Of a stretch of DNA of 64,000 nt, positions 53,567-62,166 are shown in pieces; within the stretch, counting starts at the first letter, position 1; every line of letters begins with the position of its first letter. The stretch comes from Rivularia sp. PCC 7116 (GTDB taxonomy: Bacteria > Cyanobacteriota > Cyanobacteriia > Cyanobacteriales > Nostocaceae). The stretch lies in contig NC_019678.1 in NCBI RefSeq assembly GCF_000316665.1, forward strand, positions 4,650,001 through 4,714,000. Direction: 5' to 3'. The notes below the pieces were generated by a model, which worked only from the letters and a program-made list of their open reading frames with translations, searched no databases and was not told the origin of the DNA. A program made the position numbers and the translations under genes.

Positions 53567-54013
53567 ATGCTTTATTTAGCCAAGGTGCATAAAAATGAAT
53601 TTTTAGTTCAGTCCGAGTTACGGTTGTTAGCGCGTAGAGAAAACGAAAATATGTGGGTGATGATTCCAGAAGAAGCTGTCATTCTTTTGGGAAAAGGTAA
53701 ACATTTTACTGAAAATTTGCTCGTATTAGTAGAACTTTCTCCTACAGGTGAAATTGAGATAATAGAAGACGCTACCAGTTGGGTTTTAGAACTAGTTCAG
53801 AAATATCTTACCACCGGAATATCCCCAGAATTTTTACGTCAAGAAGCCGAAAGAGCCGAAGGTTGGCGACAAAATTTAACTTTACAAAATCAAGATTTAG
53901 CGCGTAGAACTTTAGAATTAGAAGCACGTCGAGAACAAATTCAAGCTTTAGAAGAAGCACTGCAACGCGATAAAAGTGAAAATCATCATCAAGATGAGAA
54001 TGTTGATAGTTGA
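53567..54013 (+). CDS. Conserved cyanobacterial coiled-coil protein, unknown
   Basis: A 148-residue soluble protein. The N-terminal 85 residues form a compact beta-rich unit (LYLAKVHKNEFLVQSELRLLAR ... LGKGKHFTENLLVLVELSPTGE). The remainder is a heptad-pattern coiled coil (LTLQNQDLARRTLELEARREQIQALEEAL) ending in a polar tail (SENHHQDENVDS). It lacks membrane segments. I recognise no named domain; the architecture fits a cyanobacterial structural or scaffold protein. It lies 270 bp after valS, with repeat arrays between, so it is not clearly in its operon. Confidence 0.65.
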   Translation: MLYLAKVHKNEFLVQSELRLLARRENENMWVMIPEEAVILLGKGKHFTENLLVLVELSPTGEIEIIEDATSWVLELVQKYLTTGISPEFLRQEAERAEGWRQNLTLQNQDLARRTLELEARREQIQALEEALQRDKSENHHQDENVDS

Positions 54014-54095
54014 TTTGATGTTTTTGATATATGTTTGGACGGGCAAGGATGTCCACCCCACAAGATTTTGATGGTTTTTATATTATTAAATAAAT

Positions 54096-54164
54096 TGTAG
54101 GGTGTGTTACGGCGCGAATTCATTTAATTCAAGATTTCCATTTAAATCATGCCGTAACGCACCA
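54096..54164. repeat. Imperfect palindromic element, GTGTTACGGC...GCCGTAACGC family
   Basis: TGTAGGGTGTGTTACGGCGCG and ATCATGCCGTAACGCACCA with ATTTAAAT-rich interior. A near-identical copy is at 54260-54328. Confidence 0.75.
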
Positions 54165-54205
54165 TTTTGTTTAGCGGTTTTCAATTGAGTCCGATACAGA
54201 AATAA

Positions 54206-54247
54206 ACCTCACCCCCTTCCCCTCTCCAAGTTAGCGGAGAGGGATGT
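54206..54247. repeat. CCTCACCCC-type palindromic repeat
   Basis: CCTCACCCCCTTCCCCTCTCC and GGAGAGGGA, lying between the two GTGTTACGGC elements. Confidence 0.65.
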
Positions 54248-54259
54248 CCAAAAAATGAT

Positions 54260-54328
54260 TGTAGGGTGTGTTACGGCACGAATGAATTTGATTTAAGATT
54301 ACTATTTAAATCATGCCGTAACGCACCA
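54260..54328. repeat. Second copy of the GTGTTACGGC palindromic element
   Basis: Same length and ends as 54096-54164. A short, inverted relative (GGTGCGTTGCGCTGTCGCGAC ... ACACCCTACA) follows at 54367-54400. Confidence 0.75.
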
Positions 54329-54434
54329 TTGAATGTCGGTTGAAATGTGTATTGAACAATTACAATGGTGCGTTGCGCTGTCGCGACAACACACCCTACA
54401 GATATAATCAAAATTTAATATCAATTTATTTAAA

Positions 54435-54743
54435 ATGGCTGAAAAATTAACTCCACAAAAAGAAGCTTTATTTTTAAATTATTTAGAAAAATGGCGGAAA
54501 GTAGCTCTTTCAACCGAGCCAATTAATCGTAATAAAGCAGAATCAGCAATTAAAGCAGCATATAAATTAATTGATTAACCCGAACCACAAATATTCTTTT
54601 TTGATGAACTTTGCGTGGTGTGCGATCGCCCTTGTTTACTTACTTTTGACGAAGAGAATAAATTACACGGTGAAGAGAAACCCGCGATTCGATTTGTGGA
54701 TGGGTATAGCGTTTATGCTTCTCATGGTGTCTTAATTAAATAA
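54435..54743 (+). pseudogene. Decayed DUF6745 protein gene
   Basis: From the ATG at 54435 the frame reads MAEKLTPQKEALFLNYLEKW, then PINRNKAESAIKAAYKLID and stops at TAA (54576-54578). The same frame continues with PEPQIFFFDEL, then CDRPCLLTFDEENKLHGEEK, FVDGYSVYASHG and a second stop at 54741-54743. DUF6745 proteins have KLIDKPEPEI...FFDSP at the first site and LTFDEENRLH...PAI.F.DGY..Y..HG near the middle. A nonsense change (AAA to TAA is the simplest) and a large in-frame deletion joining FFD to the CDRP region would explain what is seen. The C-terminal half is gone. Family name is from memory. Confidence 0.7.
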
Positions 54744-54830
54744 ACCAAAAAAATAACCCACCTGTGTGGGTTTTGCTTGTATAGCGGCGGTTTCAACCAC
54801 CAGATATTCTTAATTCCTAACTCCTAACTT

Positions 54831-56873
54831 CTAGCTTCCCGCTGGTAACTGCTTCCTCTCAACTTCTTCCGTCACCAAAAGTTCTCTTAAAACTCTTGCT
54901 GCTGCTTTCTGCGCGACTTGAGAAGCTATTTTTTGTCCTATAGTTTGCACGTTGGGATTGACTGCAAGTTTACTAATTTGCTCAATGGTTTTCGATAAAT
55001 CAAAATTACCGCCTTGTTGCAGAATTTTGATGATATTTTGAATATGCTCTAATGTTTCTTTTTCTTCACTAGATGCACCAGGAACTTCAGTAATTGCTGT
55101 AACACCAACTCTTTCTCTTAATAATTGAGTCAAGTTGTGCATTACGTTTCTACCTAATGCATCTACTCCTTTAAATAACTCATCTACTAACTTGGTACGA
55201 ATAAAAGCACCACGCTCGGATGCTAAAAATTCTAATCCTTGATTCAATGCATCGCTAGAATCGTAATCTTGAGAATTACGAGCATTTTTCAACAAGTTTT
55301 CTAAGCGATTCCAACGAAAACGACCATCTTTAAATAGTAAGTCTTTTAATGAAGCTCTTAATTGTGGTGATGGATCTGTTAATAATCTTTTGGAAACGTA
55401 GGGATATGCTTCGCTGAGAACTTTAAAGTTGGGGTCAATATATATTGCTACGCCTTCCAATGTTACCAAAGAACGAATAATCAAAGCGTAATAAGGTGGT
55501 ACCCGGAACGGATATTCGTACATTAATTCTGATAAATCATCGGTGATGGTTTTAATATTTAAATCCGCAACGGAAGCACCTTGAGCATCGGCGAATACGT
55601 TAGCAAATGCTGGAATAATTGGGGTTAAATCAACATCTGGTGTCAAAAAGTCTAATTTAACGTAGTCGGAGGCTAAAGCATCGAAATCGCGGTTAACTAC
55701 GTGAACAATTGCTTCAATTAAACCATAACGCTGCGGTGGTTGAATCTCGCTCATCATCCCGAAGTCAAGATAAGCTAATTTTCCGTCGTAGGTAGCTAAT
55801 AAGTTACCTGGATGCGGATCGGCGTGGAAAAATCCATGTTCTAATAATTGACGTAGGGAACACTGAACCCCTACTTCTACTAAATAACGAGCATCTATAC
55901 CTAAAGCGGCGATTTCGTTTACTTGAGTTAATTTAAGTCCGTTAATCCACTCCATCGTCAATACGCGACGGTTGGTGTATTCCCAGTATATTTTAGGAAC
56001 GTATACGTCTTTTAAGTGACCGTAAAGCTGGAAGAAACGCTCGGCGTTTTCGCCTTCGTTGACGTAATCCATCTCTTCAAAGATACGCTCGCCTAATTCA
56101 TCGAGAATACCAACTAAGTCGCTGCGTACTTGCTTGATGGCTTTTTGTCCCCAAGCTGCCAATCGACGTAATATATATAAATCAATGGTTATACGCTCGC
56201 GTAAATCTGGGCGTTGAACTTTGATGGCAACTTCTTCACCAGTACTTCTTAACTTGCCTCGATAAACTTGCCCTAAAGAAGCTGCGGCGATTGGATCTGG
56301 TGTCATGTCGGTATAAATTTCTTCCGGACGCGCACCAATTTCTTCTTCAATAAACTGATAAGCAAGCTCGTTGGGGAAAGGTGGTAATTTATCCTGTAGC
56401 TGAGTAAATTCTTCTAAATATACTGGGGGAACTAAATCTGGTCTTGTGGACAATGCCTGTCCGATTTTAATATATGCTGGCCCCAACCGCGTTAACAATT
56501 CTCGCAATTGAACTGCACGACGACGGTCAGTTTTTACCTTTTTACCAAGTTTGCGATCAAACCATACACCCAGAGCAAAACTGACGGCGGGAAATAAAAC
56601 TGTAAATATCCGCCCCCAAACCTCGAAAGGTCTTTTCTTGTAATGCGCTGCGATTCCTGAAGCATCGTAACGCAAGCCTAAATGTTCGCTTGTTGTCTCT
56701 TCTAAGAGGCTAGTTTTTCGGCGCTCTATGGTAGTCGGAAATTCAACGGTAGCAGTATCTACTTTATTATCTGCAAGCACTAGTTTTGTCTCTTGTGGTG
56801 TGGTATTAGGAGGAACTGTCTTCATATTCATGAATTTATCGCACGGCAGCCCAAACGTTAAGTATTGTAACAA
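54831..56873 (-). CDS. ABC1 (AarF/UbiB) kinase-family protein
   Basis: A 680-residue atypical protein kinase-like enzyme. Motifs are in order: the KxGQ segment YIKIGQALSTRPDLVP (about 136-151), VAIKVQRPDLRERI (ATP-binding Lys), HGFFHADPHPGNLL (catalytic loop) and YLDFGMM (DFG-equivalent). The last 200 residues are helical. Cyanobacterial and plastid ABC1 kinases act on the membrane with prenylquinones and tocopherol. The N-terminal 14 residues before the ATG at 56831 (or 56825) do not look conserved, so a shorter start is likely. It stands alone between repeat arrays. Confidence 0.9.
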   Translation of the reverse strand: MLQYLTFGLPCDKFMNMKTVPPNTTPQETKLVLADNKVDTATVEFPTTIERRKTSLLEETTSEHLGLRYDASGIAAHYKKRPFEVWGRIFTVLFPAVSFALGVWFDRKLGKKVKTDRRRAVQLRELLTRLGPAYIKIGQALSTRPDLVPPVYLEEFTQLQDKLPPFPNELAYQFIEEEIGARPEEIYTDMTPDPIAAASLGQVYRGKLRSTGEEVAIKVQRPDLRERITIDLYILRRLAAWGQKAIKQVRSDLVGILDELGERIFEEMDYVNEGENAERFFQLYGHLKDVYVPKIYWEYTNRRVLTMEWINGLKLTQVNEIAALGIDARYLVEVGVQCSLRQLLEHGFFHADPHPGNLLATYDGKLAYLDFGMMSEIQPPQRYGLIEAIVHVVNRDFDALASDYVKLDFLTPDVDLTPIIPAFANVFADAQGASVADLNIKTITDDLSELMYEYPFRVPPYYALIIRSLVTLEGVAIYIDPNFKVLSEAYPYVSKRLLTDPSPQLRASLKDLLFKDGRFRWNRLENLLKNARNSQDYDSSDALNQGLEFLASERGAFIRTKLVDELFKGVDALGRNVMHNLTQLLRERVGVTAITEVPGASSEEKETLEHIQNIIKILQQGGNFDLSKTIEQISKLAVNPNVQTIGQKIASQVAQKAAARVLRELLVTEEVERKQLPAGS

Positions 56874-56912
56874 TTGCTTTCATAAGTGTAACCCATCATG
56901 TGGATGGGAATT

Positions 56913-57096
56913 GTAAATTGGTAATTGGGAATAGGGCATTGGGAATTGGGCATTGGGCATTGGGCATTGGGTATGGTTAGTATTTAGAAATAAATAATTA
57001 TTTCTCCTTGTCGCCTTGTCTCTCCCCATCTCCCCTCTAACTTTTAACCTTTTTTAACCTTTAACCTTTGACCTTTAACCTTTAACCTTTTAAACT
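56913..57096. repeat. Heptamer STRR arrays upstream of recN
   Basis: 56913-56978 is GGGCATT/GGGAATT units, the reverse complement of the CCCAATG type. 57044-57096 is made of TTAACCTTTAACC units. They separate the ABC1 kinase start from recN. Confidence 0.8.
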
Positions 57097-57232
57097 AAGC
57101 TTGGTACACTTGTTCGTGAGTGATTCTTTTATCTTTATAATTTGGTAGCTATTTGAGGTTGTTTGGGTTCGATTTCCAGTATCTCAAACTGTATAAGTAT
57201 TCCGCGTCTGCCTTAACGGAGAATAAGTCTTA

Positions 57233-59008
57233 ATGTTGCTCTCCCTTTATATAGAAAATTTTGCGTTAATTGACAAATTAGAATTAGAATTCGGTGCTGG
57301 GTTAAATGTACTTACTGGTGAAACCGGTGCTGGTAAGTCGATTATTCTTGATGCTATCGATGCAGTATTGGGTGGCAAAGTCTCTAGTCGGGTAATTCGC
57401 ACCGGCAGCAATCGAGCCCTGATAGAAGGTACTTTTACTTCTAATTCTGCTTTGGCTGCTTGGTTGACAGAGCAAGAAATTGATTTACTTGACGAAAATT
57501 CAGTAGTTATAAGTCGTGAGGTGACTGTAAGTACTAGCAGCGTCCGCAGTCGTTCGCGGGTAAATGGTGTTTTGGTGAACCGTCAGTTAATGAATGGTTT
57601 GCGGGAGCGTCTGGTGGAAATCACCGCTCAAGGACAAAATGTATTGGTAGGGCAATCTACACAGGTTCGTAACTGGTTGGATTCCTATGGTGGTGATGCT
57701 TTAATTAAGCAGCGTTCGGTTGTTGCTGCTGCTTTTAGTCATTATCATGAAGCACATTTATTATTAGAACGTCGTCGAACTTCGGAACGGGAACGTTTAC
57801 AAAAACTCGATCTATTAACTTACCAAGCGAAAGAATTAGGAGAGGCGAATCTTAACGAACCCAACGAATTAGAAAAGCTTTTACAAGAACAAGAGCGCCT
57901 TAATCATGTTGTTGAATTGCAACAGATGAGTTACAAAGTTTACCAAGATTTATATCAAAGTGATGGTGGAGGTTCCACAGCTACAGACTTGCTGGGCAAT
58001 AGCGAATCTACTTTGATGAATATGGTAGAGTTCGACACTGAGGAACTGCAACCACTATTAGAATTAATTAGGGATGCTCAATCCGCAGTGACGGAAGTAG
58101 CCAGACAAATGAACGCTTACGGAGACGGCTTAGAGGCAGATCCCCAAAGATTGGATGAAGTTGAAGAGCGAATTCGAGAATTAAAGCACATTTGTCGTAA
58201 ATATGGTCCTTCACTAGCTGAAGTCATCGAACATTACAATGGCATTCAGGAACAGTTGAACGAGCTTAACGATGGTGAAAAATCCATTGAAAGTTTAGAA
58301 AAACAAGAGCAAGAATGTTTGGATAAACTAACTGCTGAATGCAGCAAGTTAACTAAATTGCGTAGCGCTACAGCTGCTTTACTGGAAGCGGAAATTATCA
58401 GGGAATTAAAACCCCTAGCAATGGATAAAGTGCAATTCAAAGTTGAGATAGCACCAATTTCTCCTACTGCTAGCGGCAGCGATAAAATTAGTTTTCTGTT
58501 TAGTCCGAATCCAGGTGAACCGCTGCAACCCTTGTCAGAAACTGCCTCTGGTGGTGAAATGAGCCGTTTCTTACTAGCATTAAAAGCTACATTCTCAGCC
58601 TCAGACAGTCCCGGAACAATGGTATTTGACGAAATTGATGTCGGTGTTTCCGGTAGAGTTGCCCAGGCGATCGCCGAGAAATTACATCAATTAAGTTTGC
58701 AGCTTCAGGTATTGTGCGTTACTCACCAACCTTTAGTAGCCGCAATGGCTGACCAGCATTTTCATGTAAATAAGCAGGTTATCAATCAACTAAAAGGTAA
58801 AAAAGAAAACAACGGTCATGGCGAAGAGCGTACCGTAGTTAGAATTAAACCTCTGGATAACTTAGATAAACGACGGGATGAATTAGCGCAGCTAGCTGGT
58901 GGGAAATCAGCCAGCGATGCAGTAGCTTTTGCCGATTCCTTGTTAGCGAAAGCAGCGACTCATCGAGAGGGGAAGGGGAAAGGGAAAGGGAGGAAGAAGA
59001 AAACGTAA
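57233..59008 (+). CDS. recN: DNA repair protein RecN
   Basis: A 591-residue SMC-like repair ATPase. Walker A GETGAGKSIILDAI (30-43), long coiled-coil arms (about 150-440), the ABC signature ETASGGEMSRFLLALK and Walker B GTMVFDEIDVGVSG follow in order. The last 40 residues are Lys/Arg-rich (REGKGKGKGRKKKT), an unusual basic tail. RecN works in double-strand break repair by bridging DNA ends and helping RecA. It is 359 bp after the divergent ABC1 gene. The basic tail could be an extra DNA contact (inference). Confidence 0.95.
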   Translation: MLLSLYIENFALIDKLELEFGAGLNVLTGETGAGKSIILDAIDAVLGGKVSSRVIRTGSNRALIEGTFTSNSALAAWLTEQEIDLLDENSVVISREVTVSTSSVRSRSRVNGVLVNRQLMNGLRERLVEITAQGQNVLVGQSTQVRNWLDSYGGDALIKQRSVVAAAFSHYHEAHLLLERRRTSERERLQKLDLLTYQAKELGEANLNEPNELEKLLQEQERLNHVVELQQMSYKVYQDLYQSDGGGSTATDLLGNSESTLMNMVEFDTEELQPLLELIRDAQSAVTEVARQMNAYGDGLEADPQRLDEVEERIRELKHICRKYGPSLAEVIEHYNGIQEQLNELNDGEKSIESLEKQEQECLDKLTAECSKLTKLRSATAALLEAEIIRELKPLAMDKVQFKVEIAPISPTASGSDKISFLFSPNPGEPLQPLSETASGGEMSRFLLALKATFSASDSPGTMVFDEIDVGVSGRVAQAIAEKLHQLSLQLQVLCVTHQPLVAAMADQHFHVNKQVINQLKGKKENNGHGEERTVVRIKPLDNLDKRRDELAQLAGGKSASDAVAFADSLLAKAATHREGKGKGKGRKKKT

Positions 59009-59023
59009 TTAATGTTCTTAAGT

Positions 59024-59155
59024 CACCTTCAGACTGGAAGTCTGGGGCTACACAAATAAAGCCCGACGACCTGGGCTATAAGAAACTGGGATTTACAGCC
59101 CACCTTGCGGTGGGCTTCGCAATCATAGCCCCAGCCTTATAGGCTGAGGGCATTA
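59024..59155. repeat. Palindromic repeat cluster downstream of recN
   Basis: CAGACTGGAAGTCTGGGGCT, GCCCACCTTGCGGTGGGC and AGCCCCAGCCTTATAGGCTGAGGGC in succession. Same family as 21707, 43115 and 43530. It lies between recN and the next plus-strand gene. Confidence 0.75.
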
Positions 59156-59164
59156 TTTGAAACT

Positions 59165-59770
59165 ATGCCTTACAAAGATTTTAGTATTTCCGAAGTAACA
59201 CAAAAATTTGATTTAACACTAGTTGGAGATGAATGTTTTCTTCCAGAGGTAGAGCCTGTTTCACCAAGCTCTTATATTGCAGAATATTTAAAAGAAAGTA
59301 TTCCTTTAGCAATTGCAATGGGTTCTGGGAAAGCGCGTTCCGAACTTATTATCAGTCCGATTTTATTTGAAGTCAGAAAGATTTTGAATAAAGAAATCAG
59401 CTTCTTTTCCGGTGAAGAATTCAATGTTGATAAAGATTTAGCATTAACAGGAGTTTGCGATTTTATAGTTAGTCTTTCTCCCGAGCAGCTATTTATTGAA
59501 GCACCGGTATTAGTAATTATAGAAGCTAAGAAGGAGAATTTTAAAGATGTTTTAGGACAGTGTATTGCTCAAATGGTTGCTGCACAAAAGTTAAATGCGA
59601 AACAAGATGAGTCACTAACTGTTTATGGAAGCGTTACTAATGGCAATTTATGGAGCTTTTTAAAATTAGAAGAAGACATTGTCACTATTGATTTTACCGA
59701 ATATTCTATTTTGCCAGTGGAAAGGTTGTTAGGTATCTTAGTCTGGATGATGCGCGATGGCTTAGACTGA
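59165..59770 (+). CDS. PD-(D/E)XK nuclease-fold-like protein
   Basis: A 201-residue protein. The C-terminal part of its core has GVCDFIV (Asp), then APVLVIIEAKKENF (E-x-K) and GQCIAQMVAAQ, i.e. the D-(x)n-E-x-K spacing of restriction-endonuclease-like enzymes. The N-terminal 60 residues resemble the lead-in of type I restriction R-subunit-like domains. It lacks a helicase or methylase partner here. It is known to me only as a conserved cyanobacterial hypothetical. It faces a 143-residue gene on the opposite strand 18 bp away. Nuclease activity is possible but unproven. Confidence 0.65.
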   Translation: MPYKDFSISEVTQKFDLTLVGDECFLPEVEPVSPSSYIAEYLKESIPLAIAMGSGKARSELIISPILFEVRKILNKEISFFSGEEFNVDKDLALTGVCDFIVSLSPEQLFIEAPVLVIIEAKKENFKDVLGQCIAQMVAAQKLNAKQDESLTVYGSVTNGNLWSFLKLEEDIVTIDFTEYSILPVERLLGILVWMMRDGLD

Positions 59771-59787
59771 GATGGATTTTTATAAAA

Positions 59788-60219
59788 TCAAAGAGAACTA
59801 ATTTTTTCTTGGATTAAGATTTCCATATTTTCATATGAACTATTTCCTTCTACCCATATTTCAATAAGCTCGCTAGCTACTGATGCTGATTCCTGGGAAA
59901 GTTCGCAGGCAATTACTATTTCTTCAACAAAATCTTGTGTTGTATCAATAGGACCAAATTTATCCATCCATGCTCCAAAAATGATTTTGTTTTCAGTAGG
60001 TTCATGTTGATAAATAGCAATACCTTTTCTACTATCTGGCGATATCAAGCTATACATTGGATTACCATCCAAGAAAATAACGTTCAACCAAACCATCCAT
60101 CCGTGTGTTATTCCTTGATGTTTGAGAAGAATAGTCTCACATAAATCACGCCAAAAGCTTTCACAAGCTTTATATTCCTCAATACTTGACAAAAAATTCT
60201 TATATAAATGATTAACCAT
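59788..60219 (-). CDS. Hypothetical protein, convergent with the nuclease-like gene
   Basis: A 143-residue acidic, Trp-rich soluble protein without signal peptide: SFWRDLCETILLKHQG, then HGWMVWLNVIFLDGNPM and ENKIIFGAWMDKFG. I do not recognise a family. The size and acidic nature are like small immunity or antitoxin-type proteins, but that resemblance is weak. The stop codon is 18 bp from the stop of the nuclease-like gene, so transcripts overlap. It has clean codon use and is likely real. Confidence 0.55.
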   Translation of the reverse strand: MVNHLYKNFLSSIEEYKACESFWRDLCETILLKHQGITHGWMVWLNVIFLDGNPMYSLISPDSRKGIAIYQHEPTENKIIFGAWMDKFGPIDTTQDFVEEIVIACELSQESASVASELIEIWVEGNSSYENMEILIQEKISSL

Positions 60220-60354
60220 ATATTGAATTTATGGTGCGTTACTCTCGTAATAACATACCCTACAAAAAACTTCTCTTAAACCTCTTCCCTCTACGCTCTC
60301 TGCGCCCTCTGCGGTTTATCATAAAATCCTAAATAGCACAAAAGTAACCCAGCA

Positions 60355-60745
60355 ATGACATCAACCCTCACCAAAAACCCAATTCAAACCGATAAATTAC
60401 CTGCCGGTGGTACAAATCCAGATCAATTTGATGTATTGGAAGCCTGGTATCCGATTCACTCGAAGAACTTTTAGATAGATATCATTCCCATACCAAACAC
60501 TGTGGAAGCTGTAGGAAAGCACTTGCGATAATTCAGAAAGGGAGGGTTGCGATCGCAGTTTTGACAGCAGTAATTTGGGCAATGATACCCATAACAACTT
60601 TATTACAAACTAGTACAGTAGTTTTGCTATTATCACTTTCTGCGGTATTTCTTTTATTTGGTAGCGCATGGTTTGGTTTGGGGAGATTGAAAAGCTGATG
60701 TACCGAGGTGAAGAAGTACCTCCGCGTAATTTACCTAAGAAGTAG
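60355..60745 (+). pseudogene. Remnant of a Rieske (PaO/CAO-type) oxygenase gene
   Basis: The 5' part reads MTSTLTKNPIQTDKLPAGGT, then NPDQFDVLEAWYPIHSKNF and stops at 60472-60474. The start, with PAGGxNPDxFDxxEAWYPV, is that of cyanobacterial pheophorbide-a-oxygenase-like Rieske proteins. The next frame gives DRYHSHTKHCGSCRKALAII and two hydrophobic helices (60469-60699), which is the C-terminal membrane part of the same family. A frameshift near 60690 then switches to EKLMYRGEEVPPRNLPKK, the usual C-terminus. The Rieske 2Fe-2S and catalytic iron domains (about 300 codons) are deleted, so no active enzyme can be made. Identification is from remembered family sequence. Confidence 0.75.
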
Positions 60746-61008
60746 AATGTAGAGACGGGGCGCAGTGCTACGTTTCCCAAAAATTACCGCAACAAAGCGA
60801 AATGATAAAAAACATCTTTATAATTTCTATAAACTCGGTTTTTTCAAAAAAATCGGGTTTCTTGATGCTTATAAATAAATCATAATGCTATAACTGACGT
60901 ATCAAATTATATAGCAATCATTTCTTATATTCCCCATTTCCTTTACGCTACCGAAACTTTTTTCTCTTATCTAAATTCTAATTAAATAGCACCATAAAAA
61001 TCTCTACA

Positions 61009-62103
61009 ATGTCCGAAATATCTCGTAGAAAATTATTAAAACAAGGTACAACCGCTTTTATAAGTCTTTCAACTCTGAGCTTACTTAAATTCCTGGCTGA
61101 TTCTGTTTCCGCAGCAGAAACAGTTGTCGGTAATTTGGAAACCCAAATTCCCAGATTGATGAGAAATAACCGAATCCCCGGTATTTCTGTAGCAATGATT
61201 CGGGATGGGGAATTATTTTGGAATAAAAGCTTTGGAGTTAAACACCAATATAATAAACAACTCGTTACTGACGAAACTATCTTTGCTTGTGCATCCTTGA
61301 CTAAACCATTGTTTGGTTATGCAGTTTTAAAAATGGCTGAAAGAAAAGAAATTGATTTAGATGCACCTTTAACAAAATACACCGATAAACCTTTAATTTC
61401 TGATTCTCGAATTCAAAAAGTAACTGCTCGCAGAGTCTTATCTCATACTACTGGTTTTCCTAATTGGAGCGGTAGCAAACCTGTGTGGTTTAAGAATAAT
61501 CCGGCAACAAAGTTTGGTTATTCCGGAGAAGGTTTTTTATATTTACAAAGTGTAGTTGAAAAAATTACCGAACAACCTTTAGAAGAGTATTTACAACAGC
61601 AAATATTGAAACCTTGGGGAATGAATAGCAGCAGCTTAGTTTGGCAACCCGAATATGCCAATATTGCGAGTTACGGACACAATCGTCAACTTAAACCTAG
61701 AGCGATGAGTAAACCAAAAGCAGCGGTATCTGCTGGAAGTTTACGTACTACTGCTGCTGAATATGCTCAATTTCCTATCGCGATGATGAAACCGGGAACA
61801 GTTGATAGTAGTTATTTAACCGAAGCAAGTTTACAGCAGATGTTAACTCCGCAAATTAAACTTAGCTATTCCCTTGATTGGGGTTTGGGTTGGGGATTGG
61901 AAAAAACGAATAAAGGTAACTTCTTTTGGCATTGGGGAGATTTAGTTACTTTTAAAAGTTTTACCGCAGCTTCCAAAGATTTAAAAACGGGAATTGTAAT
62001 TTTAACTAACAGTCAAAACGGATTAAAAATCTGCGAAAGAATTGTTAATCAAGCAATCGGTGGAAAGCACCCTGCATTTAAATACTGGATGATTGATTAT
62101 TAA
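61009..62103 (+). CDS. Tat-exported serine hydrolase, beta-lactamase family (class C-like)
   Basis: A 364-residue protein. It opens with the twin-arginine signal SRRKLLKQG followed by a hydrophobic stretch and an AAE-type cleavage site near residue 36. The catalytic domain has SLTK (S-x-x-K nucleophile in CASLTKP), the Y-x-(N/G)-like YSGEGF, and HWGD (H-x-G third motif). This is the beta-lactamase/DD-peptidase/esterase fold. Most such environmental proteins are peptidases or esterases, so antibiotic hydrolysis should not be assumed. It is expected in the periplasm. It lies after the Rieske remnant and before a convergent lipoprotein gene. Confidence 0.87.
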   Translation: MSEISRRKLLKQGTTAFISLSTLSLLKFLADSVSAAETVVGNLETQIPRLMRNNRIPGISVAMIRDGELFWNKSFGVKHQYNKQLVTDETIFACASLTKPLFGYAVLKMAERKEIDLDAPLTKYTDKPLISDSRIQKVTARRVLSHTTGFPNWSGSKPVWFKNNPATKFGYSGEGFLYLQSVVEKITEQPLEEYLQQQILKPWGMNSSSLVWQPEYANIASYGHNRQLKPRAMSKPKAAVSAGSLRTTAAEYAQFPIAMMKPGTVDSSYLTEASLQQMLTPQIKLSYSLDWGLGWGLEKTNKGNFFWHWGDLVTFKSFTAASKDLKTGIVILTNSQNGLKICERIVNQAIGGKHPAFKYWMIDY

Positions 62104-62114
62104 TAAAAATTAAA

Positions 62115-62153
62115 AACCTCACCCTTACTCCCTCTCCTTATTAAGGAGAGGGA
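62115..62153. repeat. CCTCACCC-type palindromic repeat
   Basis: ACCTCACCCTTACTCCCTCTCC and TTATTAAGGAGAGGG; the inner stem CTCTCCTTATTAAGGAGAG is perfect. It sits between the stops of two convergent genes and could serve as a terminator. Confidence 0.7.
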
Positions 62154-62166
62154 AAATACAAATCAA

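Noticed and set aside
57160-57195. T-loop-like GGGTTCGATTTCC suggesting a tRNA 3' half
   Set aside because: No acceptor stem, D-arm or anticodon arm can be assembled around it.
61009-62103. Antibiotic-resistance beta-lactamase
   Set aside because: Only the fold motifs (SLTK, YSG, HWGD) are present. The environmental family is mostly peptidases and esterases, and there is no resistance context or mobile element.
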